64,000 nt of DNA from an uncultured Ardenticatenia bacterium (GTDB taxonomy: Bacteria > Chloroflexota > Anaerolineae > 4572-78 > NAK82): contig CAKZLO010000034.1 of assembly GCA_937127125.1 (NCBI GenBank), positions 205,257-269,256 on the forward strand. The letters run 5' to 3'. The stretch's first letter is position 1. Each line of letters starts with the position of its first letter. Both the position numbers and the translations under genes were made by a program. The notes under the pieces were generated by a model that saw only the letters and a program-made list of their open reading frames with translations, was not told the origin of the DNA and did no database searches. This document shows, one piece after another, positions 1-9,132 of this stretch.

Positions 1-707
1 ACGCGCTGAAGCACCTGACGTGCGCCGTCTGCGTCTCCCTTGATTAATAGGTAGCGTGGCGACTCTGGCATAGCGCGACGAATCCAAAAAACGATGAGCC
101 CGGGCAGTGCACTGGCTGCCAACAAGTAGCGCCAACCGATCTCAGGGAACTGGGGTATAATGAGCCATGCCAAGGCTGCCGCGGCCACGGTGCCCAGAGC
201 CCAGAAGCTTTCCAGATAGACCAGATGGCGGCCACGGTGACGCGTTGGCAGGTACTCGCTAAACATCGCGTAATCCACCGGGAGAGTGCCACCCACTCCA
301 AAACCGGTGAAGAATCGCAGTACCAACAATACGGGAAAACTGGGGGCCAGTGCACTCAGGAAACCAAAGAAGCTATCAATGCCGATGGTGGTAACGAAGC
401 TGAAGCGGCGACCGGTGTAATCGCTGAACTGACCCCAAAACCAAGCTCCAAGGAGCATCCCAGCAAACAGCAGCGAGGTGAGCAGTCCACCCTGCTCGCG
501 GCTGAGGCCCCAGTCAGCCATCAAGCTTGGCACCGCGAAACCGATGAGTAGCACTTCCATCGCATCCGCGGCCCAGCTCGCGCCACAGATCCACATCAGC
601 CGACGCTGAAAGCGACCAAAACCGATGCGGTCAATCACCTCTCCTACAGTTTCAGAAGCAGCTTGCTGTTTGGTGGATATGTTGTTTTCCGGATACGTGT
701 GCAACAA
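1..707 (-). CDS. MFS transporter, sugar/organic-acid type (3' end beyond window)
   Basis: Membrane carrier of the major facilitator superfamily, probably moving a sugar or organic acid with protons; the substrate cannot be read from the sequence. Reading leftwards, 235 codons are open to the window edge. After a ~35-residue polar N-terminus come hydrophobic helices and the MFS loop 2-3 signature GQFSDYTGRRFSF. The string RFFTGFGVGGTLPVDYAMFS resembles the SV2/sugar-porter subgroup, and PESPRYLL is the PESPR motif after helix 6. The start is taken as TTG at 707-705 because a GAGGGGG ribosome site lies just upstream (about 713-720); the first internal ATG (596) would remove part of helix 1. Roughly the C-terminal half is missing. 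Family call is firm, substrate unknown. Confidence 0.8.
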   Translation of the reverse strand, partial: MLHTYPENNISTKQQAASETVGEVIDRIGFGRFQRRLMWICGASWAADAMEVLLIGFAVPSLMADWGLSREQGGLLTSLLFAGMLLGAWFWGQFSDYTGRRFSFVTTIGIDSFFGFLSALAPSFPVLLVLRFFTGFGVGGTLPVDYAMFSEYLPTRHRGRHLVYLESFWALGTVAAAALAWLIIPQFPEIGWRYLLAASALPGLIVFWIRRAMPESPRYLLIKGDADGARQVLQR

Positions 708-841
708 TGCTACCCCCTCGAAGGCAACGATCAAAGTCTCTGCTCTATTATAGTGCAATCTGCTGAAATAAGATGCAACCGGCTGGGATGATCTGACTCT
801 AACAAAACTTTAATTTTGATCTTATCCGACTCCAATACGAG

Positions 842-870
842 TTGTATATCGTAGGGAAGGCTGTTATGAT
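842..870 (+). promoter_or_regulatory. Sigma-70-type promoter of grpE-dnaJ
   Basis: TTGTAT (842-847), a 17-base spacer and TATGAT (865-870) stand just before grpE, giving a predicted start near 877. No CIRCE inverted repeat (TTAGCACTC-N9-GAGTGCTAA) is visible, so HrcA control of the classical kind is not supported. Confidence 0.55.
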
Positions 871-899
871 GTTTTAGGTTTCCCTATGGAGATGATAGT

Positions 900-1454
900 A
901 TGATTCGATATCAGGTAAATCCACCCGGGCGTCGGATACCTGTGCGTGCTATGGACGATAACCATGAGGACCAGAGCTTCGCTTCACCTGTTGTGGATAC
1001 CGAGCTGGGCTCAGCAGAGTCTGCTGAGAAGATTGACTGGAAGACGTTGGCTCTTCGTTTGCAGACGGAGATGAGCAATTTCCGTAAGCGTCAAGAACAA
1101 CGGGCCGAGGAGGCGAGTGGACTTGAAAAGGAACGTTTGTTGCGACGTATCCTGCCTGTCGCCGACAATCTTCATCGTGCGCTTGTTGCCGATTTGTCGA
1201 GCCAAGAAAGGGGTGGTCACGTCGCGTTGCGAGAAGGGTTGCAGCTCACATATCATGAATTGAGGCGATTGTTGGAAAGCGAAGGTGTCAGGGAGATCGA
1301 AGCGCTTGGCCATCCTTTTACACCTGAGCTGCACGAGGCAGTTGCGACGGTGGCCGACCCTGTTCGAAGTGGTCTGGTTGTGGAGGTGGTGGAGCCTGGC
1401 TACGTGCTCAATGGTAAGCTTCTGCGACCGGCGCGCGTGGTGGTGGCAGCCTGA
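900..1454 (+). CDS. grpE: GrpE nucleotide exchange factor
   Basis: Nucleotide exchange factor for the Hsp70 chaperone DnaK in the cytoplasm; it releases ADP so that substrate cycling continues. The 184-residue product has an acidic N-terminus, then the coiled-coil segment typical of the family (around [15 protein letters not shown], residues ~55-70), the VADNLHRAL helix and the C-terminal beta domain with [14 protein letters not shown] and [17 protein letters not shown], which matches the GrpE signature. A GGAG site lies eight bases before ATG. The next gene is a DnaJ-class co-chaperone 20 bases downstream, so the two are probably one heat-shock-type operon; dnaK itself is not in this window. 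Confidence 0.93.
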   Translation: MIRYQVNPPGRRIPVRAMDDNHEDQSFASPVVDTELGSAESAEKIDWKTLALRLQTEMSNFRKRQEQRAEEASGLEKERLLRRILPVADNLHRALVADLSSQERGGHVALREGLQLTYHELRRLLESEGVREIEALGHPFTPELHEAVATVADPVRSGLVVEVVEPGYVLNGKLLRPARVVVAA

Positions 1455-1474
1455 CCGAGAGGTTGGGGAGAGTT

Positions 1475-2434
1475 ATGGAGTACAAGGACTATTACAAGAT
1501 CTTGGGCGTTGACAAGAACGCGACAGAGAAACAGATCAAGGCGGCCTATCGCAAGCTAGCGCGGCAGTATCATCCGGATATGAACCCCAACAATCCGGAG
1601 GCAGAGGCGCGTTTCAAGGAGATCAACGAAGCATACGAGGTGCTCAGCGATCCGGAGAAGCGGGCTAAGTATGATCAGCTGGGAGCTGATTGGCAGCGCT
1701 GGCAGCGAGCAGGTGGCCATCCCAGTGATTTCGACTGGAGCCGCTGGACCACAACGCCTGGTGGCCAGCGTGTCCACGTGCAATATGGCACGCCGGAGGA
1801 CTTTGCCGATCTGTTCAATGATGGCAGCTTGTTCTCCGAGTTTTTCAACAGCATCTTTGGCGGAATGGGTACCCGCACAAGCCGTACAGGGGGCTTTGGC
1901 ACCTATGAGTATCAGGCACGGCCACGGACAGGCCGTGATGTAGAATATGAAGTCGAGATCAGCTTGAGTGAAGCGTATCACGGCACCACGCGGGTGCTGA
2001 GCAGGGATGGGCGTCGGCTAGAGGTGCGCATTCCACCTGGTGCGAAAACTGGCACACGGGTGCGTGTTCGGGGCGAGGGTCAACCAGGTATTGCAGGAGG
2101 CAGTGCCGGCGACCTATACTTGCGTATCAGGGTCGCTCCTGATCCACGATTTGAACGGACAGGGGATGACTTGCGGGTGACGGTGCCTGTAGATCTTTAC
2201 ACAGCCGTGCTGGGCGGCGAGGTAGTCGTACCTACTTTGTCCGGCGAAGTCAAGCTCAAAATCCCAGCCGGCACCCAAAATGGACAGGTTTTTCGGTTGC
2301 GTGGCAAGGGAATGCCTAAGATCAAGTCCCCAAGTGAGTATGGGGATCTTTACGTGCGCATTGACGTGCGCCTGCCTACGCAGCTCTCGGCCAAACAGCG
2401 CGCACTGTTTGAGGAACTGCGTCGCATTTCGTAA
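1475..2434 (+). CDS. DnaJ-class co-chaperone without zinc finger (CbpA-like)
   Basis: J-domain co-chaperone that stimulates DnaK ATPase and delivers substrates. The 319-residue protein has an N-terminal J domain with the HPD motif at residues 33-35, a glycine/phenylalanine-rich linker (~75-150) and two C-terminal beta-sandwich substrate-binding domains ([18 protein letters not shown] onward). The four CXXCXGXG zinc-finger repeats of full DnaJ are absent, so this is the CbpA/type II form. ATG 1475 is chosen because the GGGGAG sequence lies immediately upstream; a TTG at 1463 is in frame but would contain that site. It follows grpE in the same orientation. Confidence 0.9.
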   Translation: MEYKDYYKILGVDKNATEKQIKAAYRKLARQYHPDMNPNNPEAEARFKEINEAYEVLSDPEKRAKYDQLGADWQRWQRAGGHPSDFDWSRWTTTPGGQRVHVQYGTPEDFADLFNDGSLFSEFFNSIFGGMGTRTSRTGGFGTYEYQARPRTGRDVEYEVEISLSEAYHGTTRVLSRDGRRLEVRIPPGAKTGTRVRVRGEGQPGIAGGSAGDLYLRIRVAPDPRFERTGDDLRVTVPVDLYTAVLGGEVVVPTLSGEVKLKIPAGTQNGQVFRLRGKGMPKIKSPSEYGDLYVRIDVRLPTQLSAKQRALFEELRRIS

Positions 2435-2490
2435 TTTGCCGGTTAATTAGGTTGCCCTGTGTGGTAGGATCACAATGACGACTCGGGTGT

Positions 2491-3069
2491 TCAATCCTCC
2501 TCTGAGAAGACCTCAGCCGTGAAGGTGAAGAGTTCAGCCCTCCGCCATGCATCGGCAGGTAATCCTGCTTTCATGCACACGGCACGTAAGAACTCTTCTC
2601 GACTCCACCCTCGCTCACTGGCCACCTGTGGTAAGAGTAGTCCACTGTTGTATCCCTCACGGATTAGTAGACCATGCTTACCCACTTCAATCTCATTGAC
2701 GTCGTGAACGCGGTGGAAGGGGGACAACGCAGAGATCTCAATGACCAAATCGTCCAGTTCTGCGACGTTGCGCACTGGCTGGAAACGGTAATCGCGTGTG
2801 GCAGCCGAGATGGCACATTCCTGCACTGTACGATACAAGGGATCGGCCACATCAATGCGTCCGATACAGCCGCGCAGCTCTCCGTTACGGCGTCGCAAAG
2901 TTACAAAAGCGGCCACTTTCTGCAAAAGCCCAGGTTCGCTAAAAGAGTAGTGCGGGATCTTGCTGCCCTGCAAGTAGCTTATTAGCGTCTCACGGGCGAT
3001 CCGGAGGAGGGCCTTTTTTTCCGACGCGGTCAACACAGGGGTATCCGCTGTCCGTTCCGATGTGCTCAT
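2491..3069 (-). CDS. AMMECR1-domain protein
   Basis: 192-residue protein of the AMMECR1 family, whose biochemical function is not established. The family signature LRGCIG is present (residues ~64-69, in NGELRGCIGRIDVADPLY), followed by AATRDYRFQPV and the IEISALSPF strand; GLLLPQVASERGW near the C-terminus also fits the domain. There is no fused MEMO1 or radical-SAM domain as in some homologues. It lies 86 bases downstream of the M1 peptidase gene on the same strand and converges with the dnaJ-like gene. Family assignment is good; a role cannot be given. Confidence 0.87.
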   Translation of the reverse strand: MSTSERTADTPVLTASEKKALLRIARETLISYLQGSKIPHYSFSEPGLLQKVAAFVTLRRRNGELRGCIGRIDVADPLYRTVQECAISAATRDYRFQPVRNVAELDDLVIEISALSPFHRVHDVNEIEVGKHGLLIREGYNSGLLLPQVASERGWSREEFLRAVCMKAGLPADAWRRAELFTFTAEVFSEED

Positions 3070-3155
3070 ACCTCACCTCGCTGTGCGGGCACTTGGGGGA
3101 GTGTTCGTCACTCGGATCTGAATGTCAATGCTATGTTACTTTACTATCATAATAC

Positions 3156-4766
3156 TTAATGTTCTTCGGCGCAATCTCCCTGCGGAGGCTTGCCCACGAC
3201 CCATGTGCTGTACAGGTCACCGATGCATTGTCCAGAGGCATCCTCCAGGGCTGCGATCAAATCCTCCGGATAGGCGACACCATAACGATGCCGTTCCAGA
3301 TAGAGGCGCAGGCCTGCGAAGAACGCGGTGTCACCCAAGCGTTCACGTACCGCATCAAAGAACAAAGGCCCCTTGCCGTAGATAACTGCCACATAGTCCG
3401 ACTGAGTACCAAAACCAGCCACTGGCCCGCCAATGGCACGATCCAAATGATTTTGCTGCAGCTCGCGATAAGGATCCTCGAAGGCCACCTTCTTAATGTG
3501 CTGTGCCTTCTCGGGAGGAGCAGTGCGCTCGAAATAGACATATGCGCAGTAATTTGTCAACGCCTCATCCATCCATGGAGCATCTACCTGGTCGCTACCT
3601 ACCAGTCCGTACCACCATTGATGAGCTACCTCGTGAGCAACGACTAGTTCGAGGTACTCGCTTTTCTCGGGATACAGAGATTGGGCGGTCACGATGGCGC
3701 CCGGGTACTCGATGCCTCCTGCGTTTGTAGGTGTAGGTACAATATCCAGCTCAGTGTATGGGTAAGGGCCAAACAGTTGGTTGAATATATGCACTGCATC
3801 ACGCGCATAACGCAATGCCAGTTGGCCACCTTCTGCCTGACCAGATCGGTAGTAACTGTTGATCCGTATACCGTCCACGAAGTCGTACAATAGCTGATAG
3901 TCCTGGCTCATGGCAATGTAGAAATCGCGCATCGGTCCTGCCACTGCAGTCCAGGAACGTGTTCCATCACCTTTGCCTGTCACTTCTACCGTCTGGCCTG
4001 AAGATACTACAACCAGGTCGACCGGGACAGTGATTTGTACGCGGTAAAATGAGGTATCAGTGAACGTCACATCTCCGTAGGGAGAGGCTACCTCTGCGTT
4101 CCATCCTTGCGCGTCATAGACGGGAATGGTGGGATAGAATCCAGCCAGCGCATAGACGCCATCCGCATAGGTGAAAACTGCATAACCAGAACGCGTGTCA
4201 GTAGGCAAAATAGCCTGGAATTCCATGGTTACGTGGACTGTCTCACCTGGTGCAAGGGCAGGCCGCAAAGGTACATACATAGCCGATCGATTGGCAGTGT
4301 ACAACGGTTTCACAGGCACCGCGTTCACCGTGACGGTATACACGTTCATCTCTCCCCCGAAGTCGGGCAGGTTGGGATAAAGACGGAAGACCAGGTATTC
4401 CAGCGGCAGGTGCTCTTCATTGGTATAGTGCACAGATTGAACACCTTTCAGTGCAGGCTTCTCGCCGACTTGCAGCGAAAGTGTTATATCGTACCGAGTG
4501 GCGTTAGGTCGCAAGGTGACCTCGGTAGCAAAATCTGGCAACAATGCAGGCTGATATACATCAAGGCCGGCGGGGGGCGGGTAGTCTGTAGGGAACGGTA
4601 CAGGGGTTGACTGCACCTCTACTTGGGGATAGATATCAGGATCCCTCGAAATGTCGTAGGAAGCGACGAACGCTGCGCCAGCGATCTGTGGCGCGAGGAT
4701 ACCCCTGCACAGAGTTAGAAGCAACACCAGTAGTGCCAGCAACACACTGGCGGTTAGCTTGCTCAT
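3156..4766 (-). CDS. Secreted M1-family (gluzincin) metallopeptidase
   Basis: Zinc aminopeptidase-type enzyme exported across the membrane. The 536-residue form starting at ATG 4766 begins with a clear signal or anchor segment (MSKLTASVLLALLVLLLTL). An N-terminal beta domain follows, then the M1 catalytic domain with HEVAH (378-382) and the third zinc ligand E401 inside APWMDEALTNY, giving HEXXH-x18-E. The upstream exopeptidase motif is GGIEYPGAI, a variant of the usual G(A/G)MEN, so strict aminopeptidase specificity is uncertain. An in-frame open stretch continues upstream to 4928 but its translation looks non-coding and would bury the signal peptide. Divergent from the small membrane protein at 4892. 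Confidence 0.9.
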   Translation of the reverse strand: MSKLTASVLLALLVLLLTLCRGILAPQIAGAAFVASYDISRDPDIYPQVEVQSTPVPFPTDYPPPAGLDVYQPALLPDFATEVTLRPNATRYDITLSLQVGEKPALKGVQSVHYTNEEHLPLEYLVFRLYPNLPDFGGEMNVYTVTVNAVPVKPLYTANRSAMYVPLRPALAPGETVHVTMEFQAILPTDTRSGYAVFTYADGVYALAGFYPTIPVYDAQGWNAEVASPYGDVTFTDTSFYRVQITVPVDLVVVSSGQTVEVTGKGDGTRSWTAVAGPMRDFYIAMSQDYQLLYDFVDGIRINSYYRSGQAEGGQLALRYARDAVHIFNQLFGPYPYTELDIVPTPTNAGGIEYPGAIVTAQSLYPEKSEYLELVVAHEVAHQWWYGLVGSDQVDAPWMDEALTNYCAYVYFERTAPPEKAQHIKKVAFEDPYRELQQNHLDRAIGGPVAGFGTQSDYVAVIYGKGPLFFDAVRERLGDTAFFAGLRLYLERHRYGVAYPEDLIAALEDASGQCIGDLYSTWVVGKPPQGDCAEEH

Positions 4767-4891
4767 TGTTTCCAATTGTAGCACCCCGTGGCGGGAATAA
4801 CAACACCATAAGCGAGGTCGATAAGAAACTTGTATTGCTGCTCTTTTGATAGTAAGATTTGGATATCTATGTCTTGGTAGTGAGGAGAGCA

Positions 4892-5158
4892 ATGGCAGCC
4901 ATTCGCAACTTTGCAGGAAGACATCCACAAATTGTCGCTTGGATTGCTTTGGCGATTGGCATGGTGATCATTCTGATTTGGTCAGCCAAGGATGTAGGTT
5001 TCACTCCTACCCAATGGGCTGCGCTCATTGTGACCACGATCTTGCTAGCAGGAGCGTGTGTGTGGATTATCGGCTGGGACGACGAAGAAGAACAGAACGA
5101 AATGTCTCTCTCATCCTCCGAAGAAGCCATGTCCCAGAACAAGACACCTCAGCAATAA
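4892..5158 (+). CDS. Small two-helix membrane protein
   Basis: Predicted 88-residue inner-membrane protein of unknown role. Two hydrophobic helices are visible (about residues 14-33, VAWIALAIGMVIILIW, and 43-61, WAALIVTTILLAGACVWII), followed by a charged tail beginning DDEEEQNE and rich in Ser/Glu. ATG 4892 is preferred over an upstream TTG at 4859 because AGGAG lies five bases before it. It stands alone between a divergent M1 peptidase gene and a convergent regulator gene. I do not recognise a family. Confidence 0.6.
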   Translation: MAAIRNFAGRHPQIVAWIALAIGMVIILIWSAKDVGFTPTQWAALIVTTILLAGACVWIIGWDDEEEQNEMSLSSSEEAMSQNKTPQQ

Positions 5159-5184
5159 GACTCTCGAGGCTTTTCTATATCGGA

Positions 5185-6528
5185 TCAAGTTAGTGTCGTA
5201 AAGTGCGCTAGGTGTTCTGCCAGCGGACTGCTGTGCGTTCCCAATCGATCAGTGATCGCCTGATGATAAGCGTTCAGGTATTGGTGTATCATTTCGCTTG
5301 TGGGAGATGGCTGATCAAGTTGGATTTCTTGCCACACAGCCCTTATCTCCAGTAGTGTGATGTCCTCCAATTCCAATGCTGCCTCGATATGGCGGGCCAG
5401 TGCTGCGTTCCACTCAGGCAATCGCTCTGGCAGTCCTTTAACGTGCTGCAGAGCATGCCAGACGTCTGCTTCGATCAGTGTACGGTATGCGCGGTAGAGT
5501 TTCAACGTTTCACTGTATGCCTCGGAGGGCTGAGGGGATTCGGGCACTGGCAGCGCAAGAGATGGTGATGCGAGAAGACTCTCGATGGTCTCCACGGCCT
5601 GATCCAAATCTTCACCTAAGAAGTGGCCGGCTATATGCCTTTTTGCAGAAGGGAGGCGGTTGAACACACCGCCACCATAACCTACTCGGATCCCTTTAGT
5701 ATGCAGCTGGTACGCCGCTGCGGCCAATGTAACGACAGTGGGTAGTCTCTGAGCGGCAAGCACTACTAGGTCAGGGTGCACCGTTTGCACTGTTTTTTCT
5801 AGCTGGTAAATTGGCACGTTTGCTCCCAGATAGATGACGTCTAGGCCCCTGCGCCGCAATAGAAAGGTGAGCAGTAATGTACCGAAGGCATGTTCTTCCT
5901 CCGGTGCGCAAGCCACCAGAACCCGTGCCGATCTTGTGGGTGGTGGCACCGCCAAAAGCAGCGCCTCGATCCGTCTCGTGGCCAACTCAGTGACAAAATG
6001 CTCTTGTTGAACTGTGTATTCACCACGTGACCAGCCAATACCTGCTTCGCGTACAGCGCCTTGAAGAAGCACTGTGCATACTATCTCTGTAGGATAAAGA
6101 GCAAAAGCTTGCGTGAGTATTTGTTCGGCCGTTTCTTCATCAAATATTAGCGCAGCGGATAGCCACGCCTGACGCAGATCGGCCGGCGATTGCGTTGGCG
6201 ACGTTGACAGGTCTATGGTGGTGGTGGGATGAACCGCGCCACGAGATGGTATTCGGCTATCTAACTGCAGGGGATCGTGACCTTCTGCTTCCAAGCGTTG
6301 CCATAGCGCCACTGCACGTTTGATGCTCATTCCTTCAGCATTGCGCGCTATCAGCCATTTCAGAATCGCGATATCCCTTGAGGAGTACAGACGATGACCG
6401 CCGCTGCTGCGAAATGGCTTGGGCAAGCCGTAACGGCGTTCCCAAGCGCGCAGTCGGTCTGGCTGTACCCCTGTTTCCTGCACTACAAACTTCAGGTTAT
6501 AAAGAGGTGTTTCATCTGTTGCTACCAT
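5185..6528 (-). CDS. CarH/LitR-like MerR regulator with B12-binding domain
   Basis: Predicted transcription factor that uses adenosylcobalamin as a light sensor, typically repressing its targets in the dark. The 447-residue protein has an N-terminal MerR winged helix (residues ~8-75, RAWERRYGLPKPFRSSGGHR), a B12-cap helical domain (~120-195) carrying the diagnostic W-x9-EH motif (W166, E176, H177), and a Rossmann B12-binding domain with E-x-H-x-x-G at 211-216, where H213 would be the lower ligand. The W/EH and H213 spacing matches known CarH proteins closely. About 130 extra residues (315-447), apparently helical and unrecognised, follow the cobalamin domain. No carotenoid genes are nearby. 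A palindrome straddles its promoter region. Confidence 0.85.
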   Translation of the reverse strand: MVATDETPLYNLKFVVQETGVQPDRLRAWERRYGLPKPFRSSGGHRLYSSRDIAILKWLIARNAEGMSIKRAVALWQRLEAEGHDPLQLDSRIPSRGAVHPTTTIDLSTSPTQSPADLRQAWLSAALIFDEETAEQILTQAFALYPTEIVCTVLLQGAVREAGIGWSRGEYTVQQEHFVTELATRRIEALLLAVPPPTRSARVLVACAPEEEHAFGTLLLTFLLRRRGLDVIYLGANVPIYQLEKTVQTVHPDLVVLAAQRLPTVVTLAAAAYQLHTKGIRVGYGGGVFNRLPSAKRHIAGHFLGEDLDQAVETIESLLASPSLALPVPESPQPSEAYSETLKLYRAYRTLIEADVWHALQHVKGLPERLPEWNAALARHIEAALELEDITLLEIRAVWQEIQLDQPSPTSEMIHQYLNAYHQAITDRLGTHSSPLAEHLAHFTTLT

Positions 6529-6550
6529 CTTGTCTCTGCTTATCTTCTCT

Positions 6551-6581
6551 TGTTATTATACGTCTCATGTCTATTATAACA
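6551..6581. promoter_or_regulatory. Palindromic operator candidate upstream of the CarH-like gene
   Basis: Arms TGTTATTATA (6551-6560) and TATTATAACA (6572-6581) are inverted repeats matching at 9 of 10 positions around an 11-base spacer. Each arm contains a TATAAT in the regulator's direction (complement of 6555-6560 and 6573-6578), and TTGACA lies at 6591-6586 on the same strand, though neither spacing is the standard 17. On the plus strand TTGTTA (6550-6555), 16 bases, then TATTAT could serve the RarA gene. The site is well placed for autoregulation by a dimeric or tetrameric MerR-type protein. Confidence 0.5.
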
Positions 6582-6805
6582 CATTTGTCAAGGAAAATTT
6601 TATATTTTGGCAAAATCATCTTGGGTCGAAGGTAGAAGACGTAGGCCAACGCTTTGTGTGCCCAAGATGTACTGGACATATGGGCTACCCCAGCTTTACC
6701 ATTTGGTTGGAATGATTGATGCTCGCAGGAAAGCCATGTGGGTGGCACGAGAGATTACGGTTTATGTCTCACCGAGGGATTTTGTAGGGGAACAGGGATG
6801 AAGCT

Positions 6806-9088
6806 GTGAAGGATATGTTCGAGCGTTTGAGTGAAGAGCGCATTGAGCGCGAAGCACCTCTGGCAGCCCGCATGCGGCCGCGCACGCTCGACGAATTTAT
6901 CGGTCAAGAGCATATTGTGGGGCCGGGGCGTCTTCTCCGGCGTGCCATTCAGGCCGATCAGCTCTCATCTCTAATCTTCTATGGGCCTCCAGGCAGCGGT
7001 AAGACTACCCTGGCACGCATCATCGCGAACACGACGCGTGCGCACTTTATCACGATTAATGCTGTGTTGGCGGGTGTTTCAGATATTCGCGACGCCATCC
7101 GGGTAGCACAAGAACGGCGCGGTATGTACAACCAACGTACCATCCTTTTCGTGGACGAGGTACACCGTTTTAACAAAGCCCAGCAGGACGCCTTGCTGCC
7201 TCATGTCGAGAATGGCACCATTATCTTGATCGGAGCCACTACTGAGAATCCTTACTTCGAAGTGATCAAGCCATTGGTCAGCCGTTCGCGCGTTTTCGAA
7301 CTGAAACCTTTATCGCCGGATGAACTGCGTCGAGTCGCGATGCAGGCTCTCAACGATCCGGAACGAGGTTATGGAAGGATGGCTGTGCGTGTAGACGAGG
7401 ACGCGTTGGAACACCTGATAAATGTAGCCAATGGTGATGCACGTGCGCTGTTGAACGCGTTGGAGCTCGCAGTGGAGACTACACCGCCCGGGGCCGACGG
7501 GGTCATTCACGTCGATCTGGGTGTAGCCGAGGAGTCGATCCAGCGCAGGGCAGTATTATACGATCGGGATGGCGATGTCCATTTTGATACCATTAGTGCT
7601 TTCATCAAGAGCTTGCGCGGTTCCGATCCTGACGCAGCGTTGTATTGGATGGCACGGATGCTGTACGCCGGCGAAGATCCACGTTTCATCCTGCGTCGAA
7701 TGCTCATCTTTGCTGGAGAGGATGTTGGCATGGCTGACCCGCATGCAATTCAAGTAGTGGCGGCCTGTGCGCAAGCGTTCGACTACGTTGGACTCCCGGA
7801 AGGTCGTTTCCATCTAGCTCTGGCCTGTCTCTACCTGGCAACTGCTCCTAAGAGCAACAGTGCTTTTGCCCTGTGGGATGCCATTAGTACGGTCGAGCAA
7901 GAGCGCGAAGGAGAGGTGCCATTGCATCTAAAGGATGCTAGTCGCGACGCTGAAGGTCTAGGACATGGAGCTGGATACCTTTACCCGCACGCCTATCGCG
8001 ATCACTGGGTGGCGCAGCAGTATTTGCCTGACAATCTGGTGGGCCGGGTCTTCTACCAGCCTACCGAACAGGGTTATGAGAAGCTTATTCGTGAGCAGGT
8101 CGCACGACGACGTGAAGCACATCTGGCTGCTATGCTGGAAGATGATCTGGCGATGATCGCCTCACGCGTAGCACACGAGACTGCCCATCGGACGGGAGAA
8201 CGACGTGTGGACGTATGGCTGCAGCGCACGCTGAGCAATGTGGGGGAGCACTTGGCAGCGCTGCGGGATCGGGTAATAACTGCTGCAGCGATTGAACGCC
8301 ATAGCTTGGTGCTAGATCTGAACGGAGGCACCGGATTGCTCACGTGGGAAGCTTTGCGACGAACACCCGCTGGTGGGGTATGGGTATTAGCAGCCGACGA
8401 GCGCACTGCCCAAGCGCTCCGACAACAGGCATACCATTTGGATGAGATGGGACGGCCTGTGATTCTGTGTGGTACGTTGAACGATTCGCCCACCTTGATC
8501 GACCGAGAGTGGGAACGCCAGGCTGCCTCTGGGGAGACCCGGACAAACGAAAAGGTGCGTTTTGATGTGATTGTTGGGCGCAATGTGTTCGCTCAATTGG
8601 TAGACAAAGTTTCTGGAGCTCGCATAATTGCCGCGCTATTGGCATCGGGTGGGCGGGTGTCGCTGGCAGAGACAGTGCCACGTCGTGGACAACGCCTGTA
8701 CCAGCTGCTTTCGCCGGCTGAGCTGGGCGAAGCCTTGTATCAACGATTGGTTGCTGCCGAAGAAGCTATCTATAGTGACTCAGAGAATACCTCGCTGTGC
8801 TGGGATGCCAGCGACTTGGTTGATGCTTTTCGCGCGGCAGGTTTCGCAGAAGTACAGGTGGAGATGGAAACTTATCACATCCAACAGCAAATCCATGATG
8901 CGCTGTTGGCACGTTGGTTTGGCGACCAAGGGAGAAACGGCCGACCAACCTATGCACAGCGTTTGCGCAGGGGCCTCTCATCGGAAGAAGTGGAGCGGAT
9001 CCGAACCCTCTTTCAGCAGCTGCGAGGTCAGACAGTGGAATGGCGAACTTGTGTAGCTTATCTGGTGGCACGATTACCCCACCCTTAA
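6806..9088 (+). CDS. rarA: RarA/MgsA AAA+ ATPase fused to a methyltransferase-like domain
   Basis: Residues 1 to ~430 are a replication-associated recombination ATPase of the RarA (MgsA/WRNIP1) family acting at stalled forks: Walker [10 protein letters not shown] (60-68), Walker [11 protein letters not shown] with D117/E118, the ATTENP sensor, and the C-terminal tetramerisation region ending in [18 protein letters not shown]. After a charged helical linker, residues ~480-760 form a class I SAM methyltransferase-like domain with motif [13 protein letters not shown] (acidic residue D504) and later strands such as [10 protein letters not shown]. The total of 760 residues compares with ~440 for ordinary RarA. 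GTG 6806 is favoured by GGGA seven bases upstream; ATG 6815 is possible. RarA proteins with an extra C-terminal domain are, as I recall, annotated in cyanobacteria too. Confidence 0.88.
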   Translation: MKDMFERLSEERIEREAPLAARMRPRTLDEFIGQEHIVGPGRLLRRAIQADQLSSLIFYGPPGSGKTTLARIIANTTRAHFITINAVLAGVSDIRDAIRVAQERRGMYNQRTILFVDEVHRFNKAQQDALLPHVENGTIILIGATTENPYFEVIKPLVSRSRVFELKPLSPDELRRVAMQALNDPERGYGRMAVRVDEDALEHLINVANGDARALLNALELAVETTPPGADGVIHVDLGVAEESIQRRAVLYDRDGDVHFDTISAFIKSLRGSDPDAALYWMARMLYAGEDPRFILRRMLIFAGEDVGMADPHAIQVVAACAQAFDYVGLPEGRFHLALACLYLATAPKSNSAFALWDAISTVEQEREGEVPLHLKDASRDAEGLGHGAGYLYPHAYRDHWVAQQYLPDNLVGRVFYQPTEQGYEKLIREQVARRREAHLAAMLEDDLAMIASRVAHETAHRTGERRVDVWLQRTLSNVGEHLAALRDRVITAAAIERHSLVLDLNGGTGLLTWEALRRTPAGGVWVLAADERTAQALRQQAYHLDEMGRPVILCGTLNDSPTLIDREWERQAASGETRTNEKVRFDVIVGRNVFAQLVDKVSGARIIAALLASGGRVSLAETVPRRGQRLYQLLSPAELGEALYQRLVAAEEAIYSDSENTSLCWDASDLVDAFRAAGFAEVQVEMETYHIQQQIHDALLARWFGDQGRNGRPTYAQRLRRGLSSEEVERIRTLFQQLRGQTVEWRTCVAYLVARLPHP

Positions 9089-9132
9089 CACTTGGAAGCC
9101 CACATAGACCCTCTCGATAGGAGGTGCTACCT

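Noticed and set aside
225-551. Open frame opposite the MFS gene
   Set aside because: Reads antisense to a frame with clear MFS motifs; composition is non-protein-like.
3257-3541. Antisense frame within the M1 peptidase gene
   Set aside because: Overlaps the HEXXH catalytic region in the correct frame; no own motif or ribosome site.
6607-6801. Short plus-strand frame before the RarA fusion
   Set aside because: Translation has no recognisable feature, no good ribosome site, and occupies a regulatory gap.
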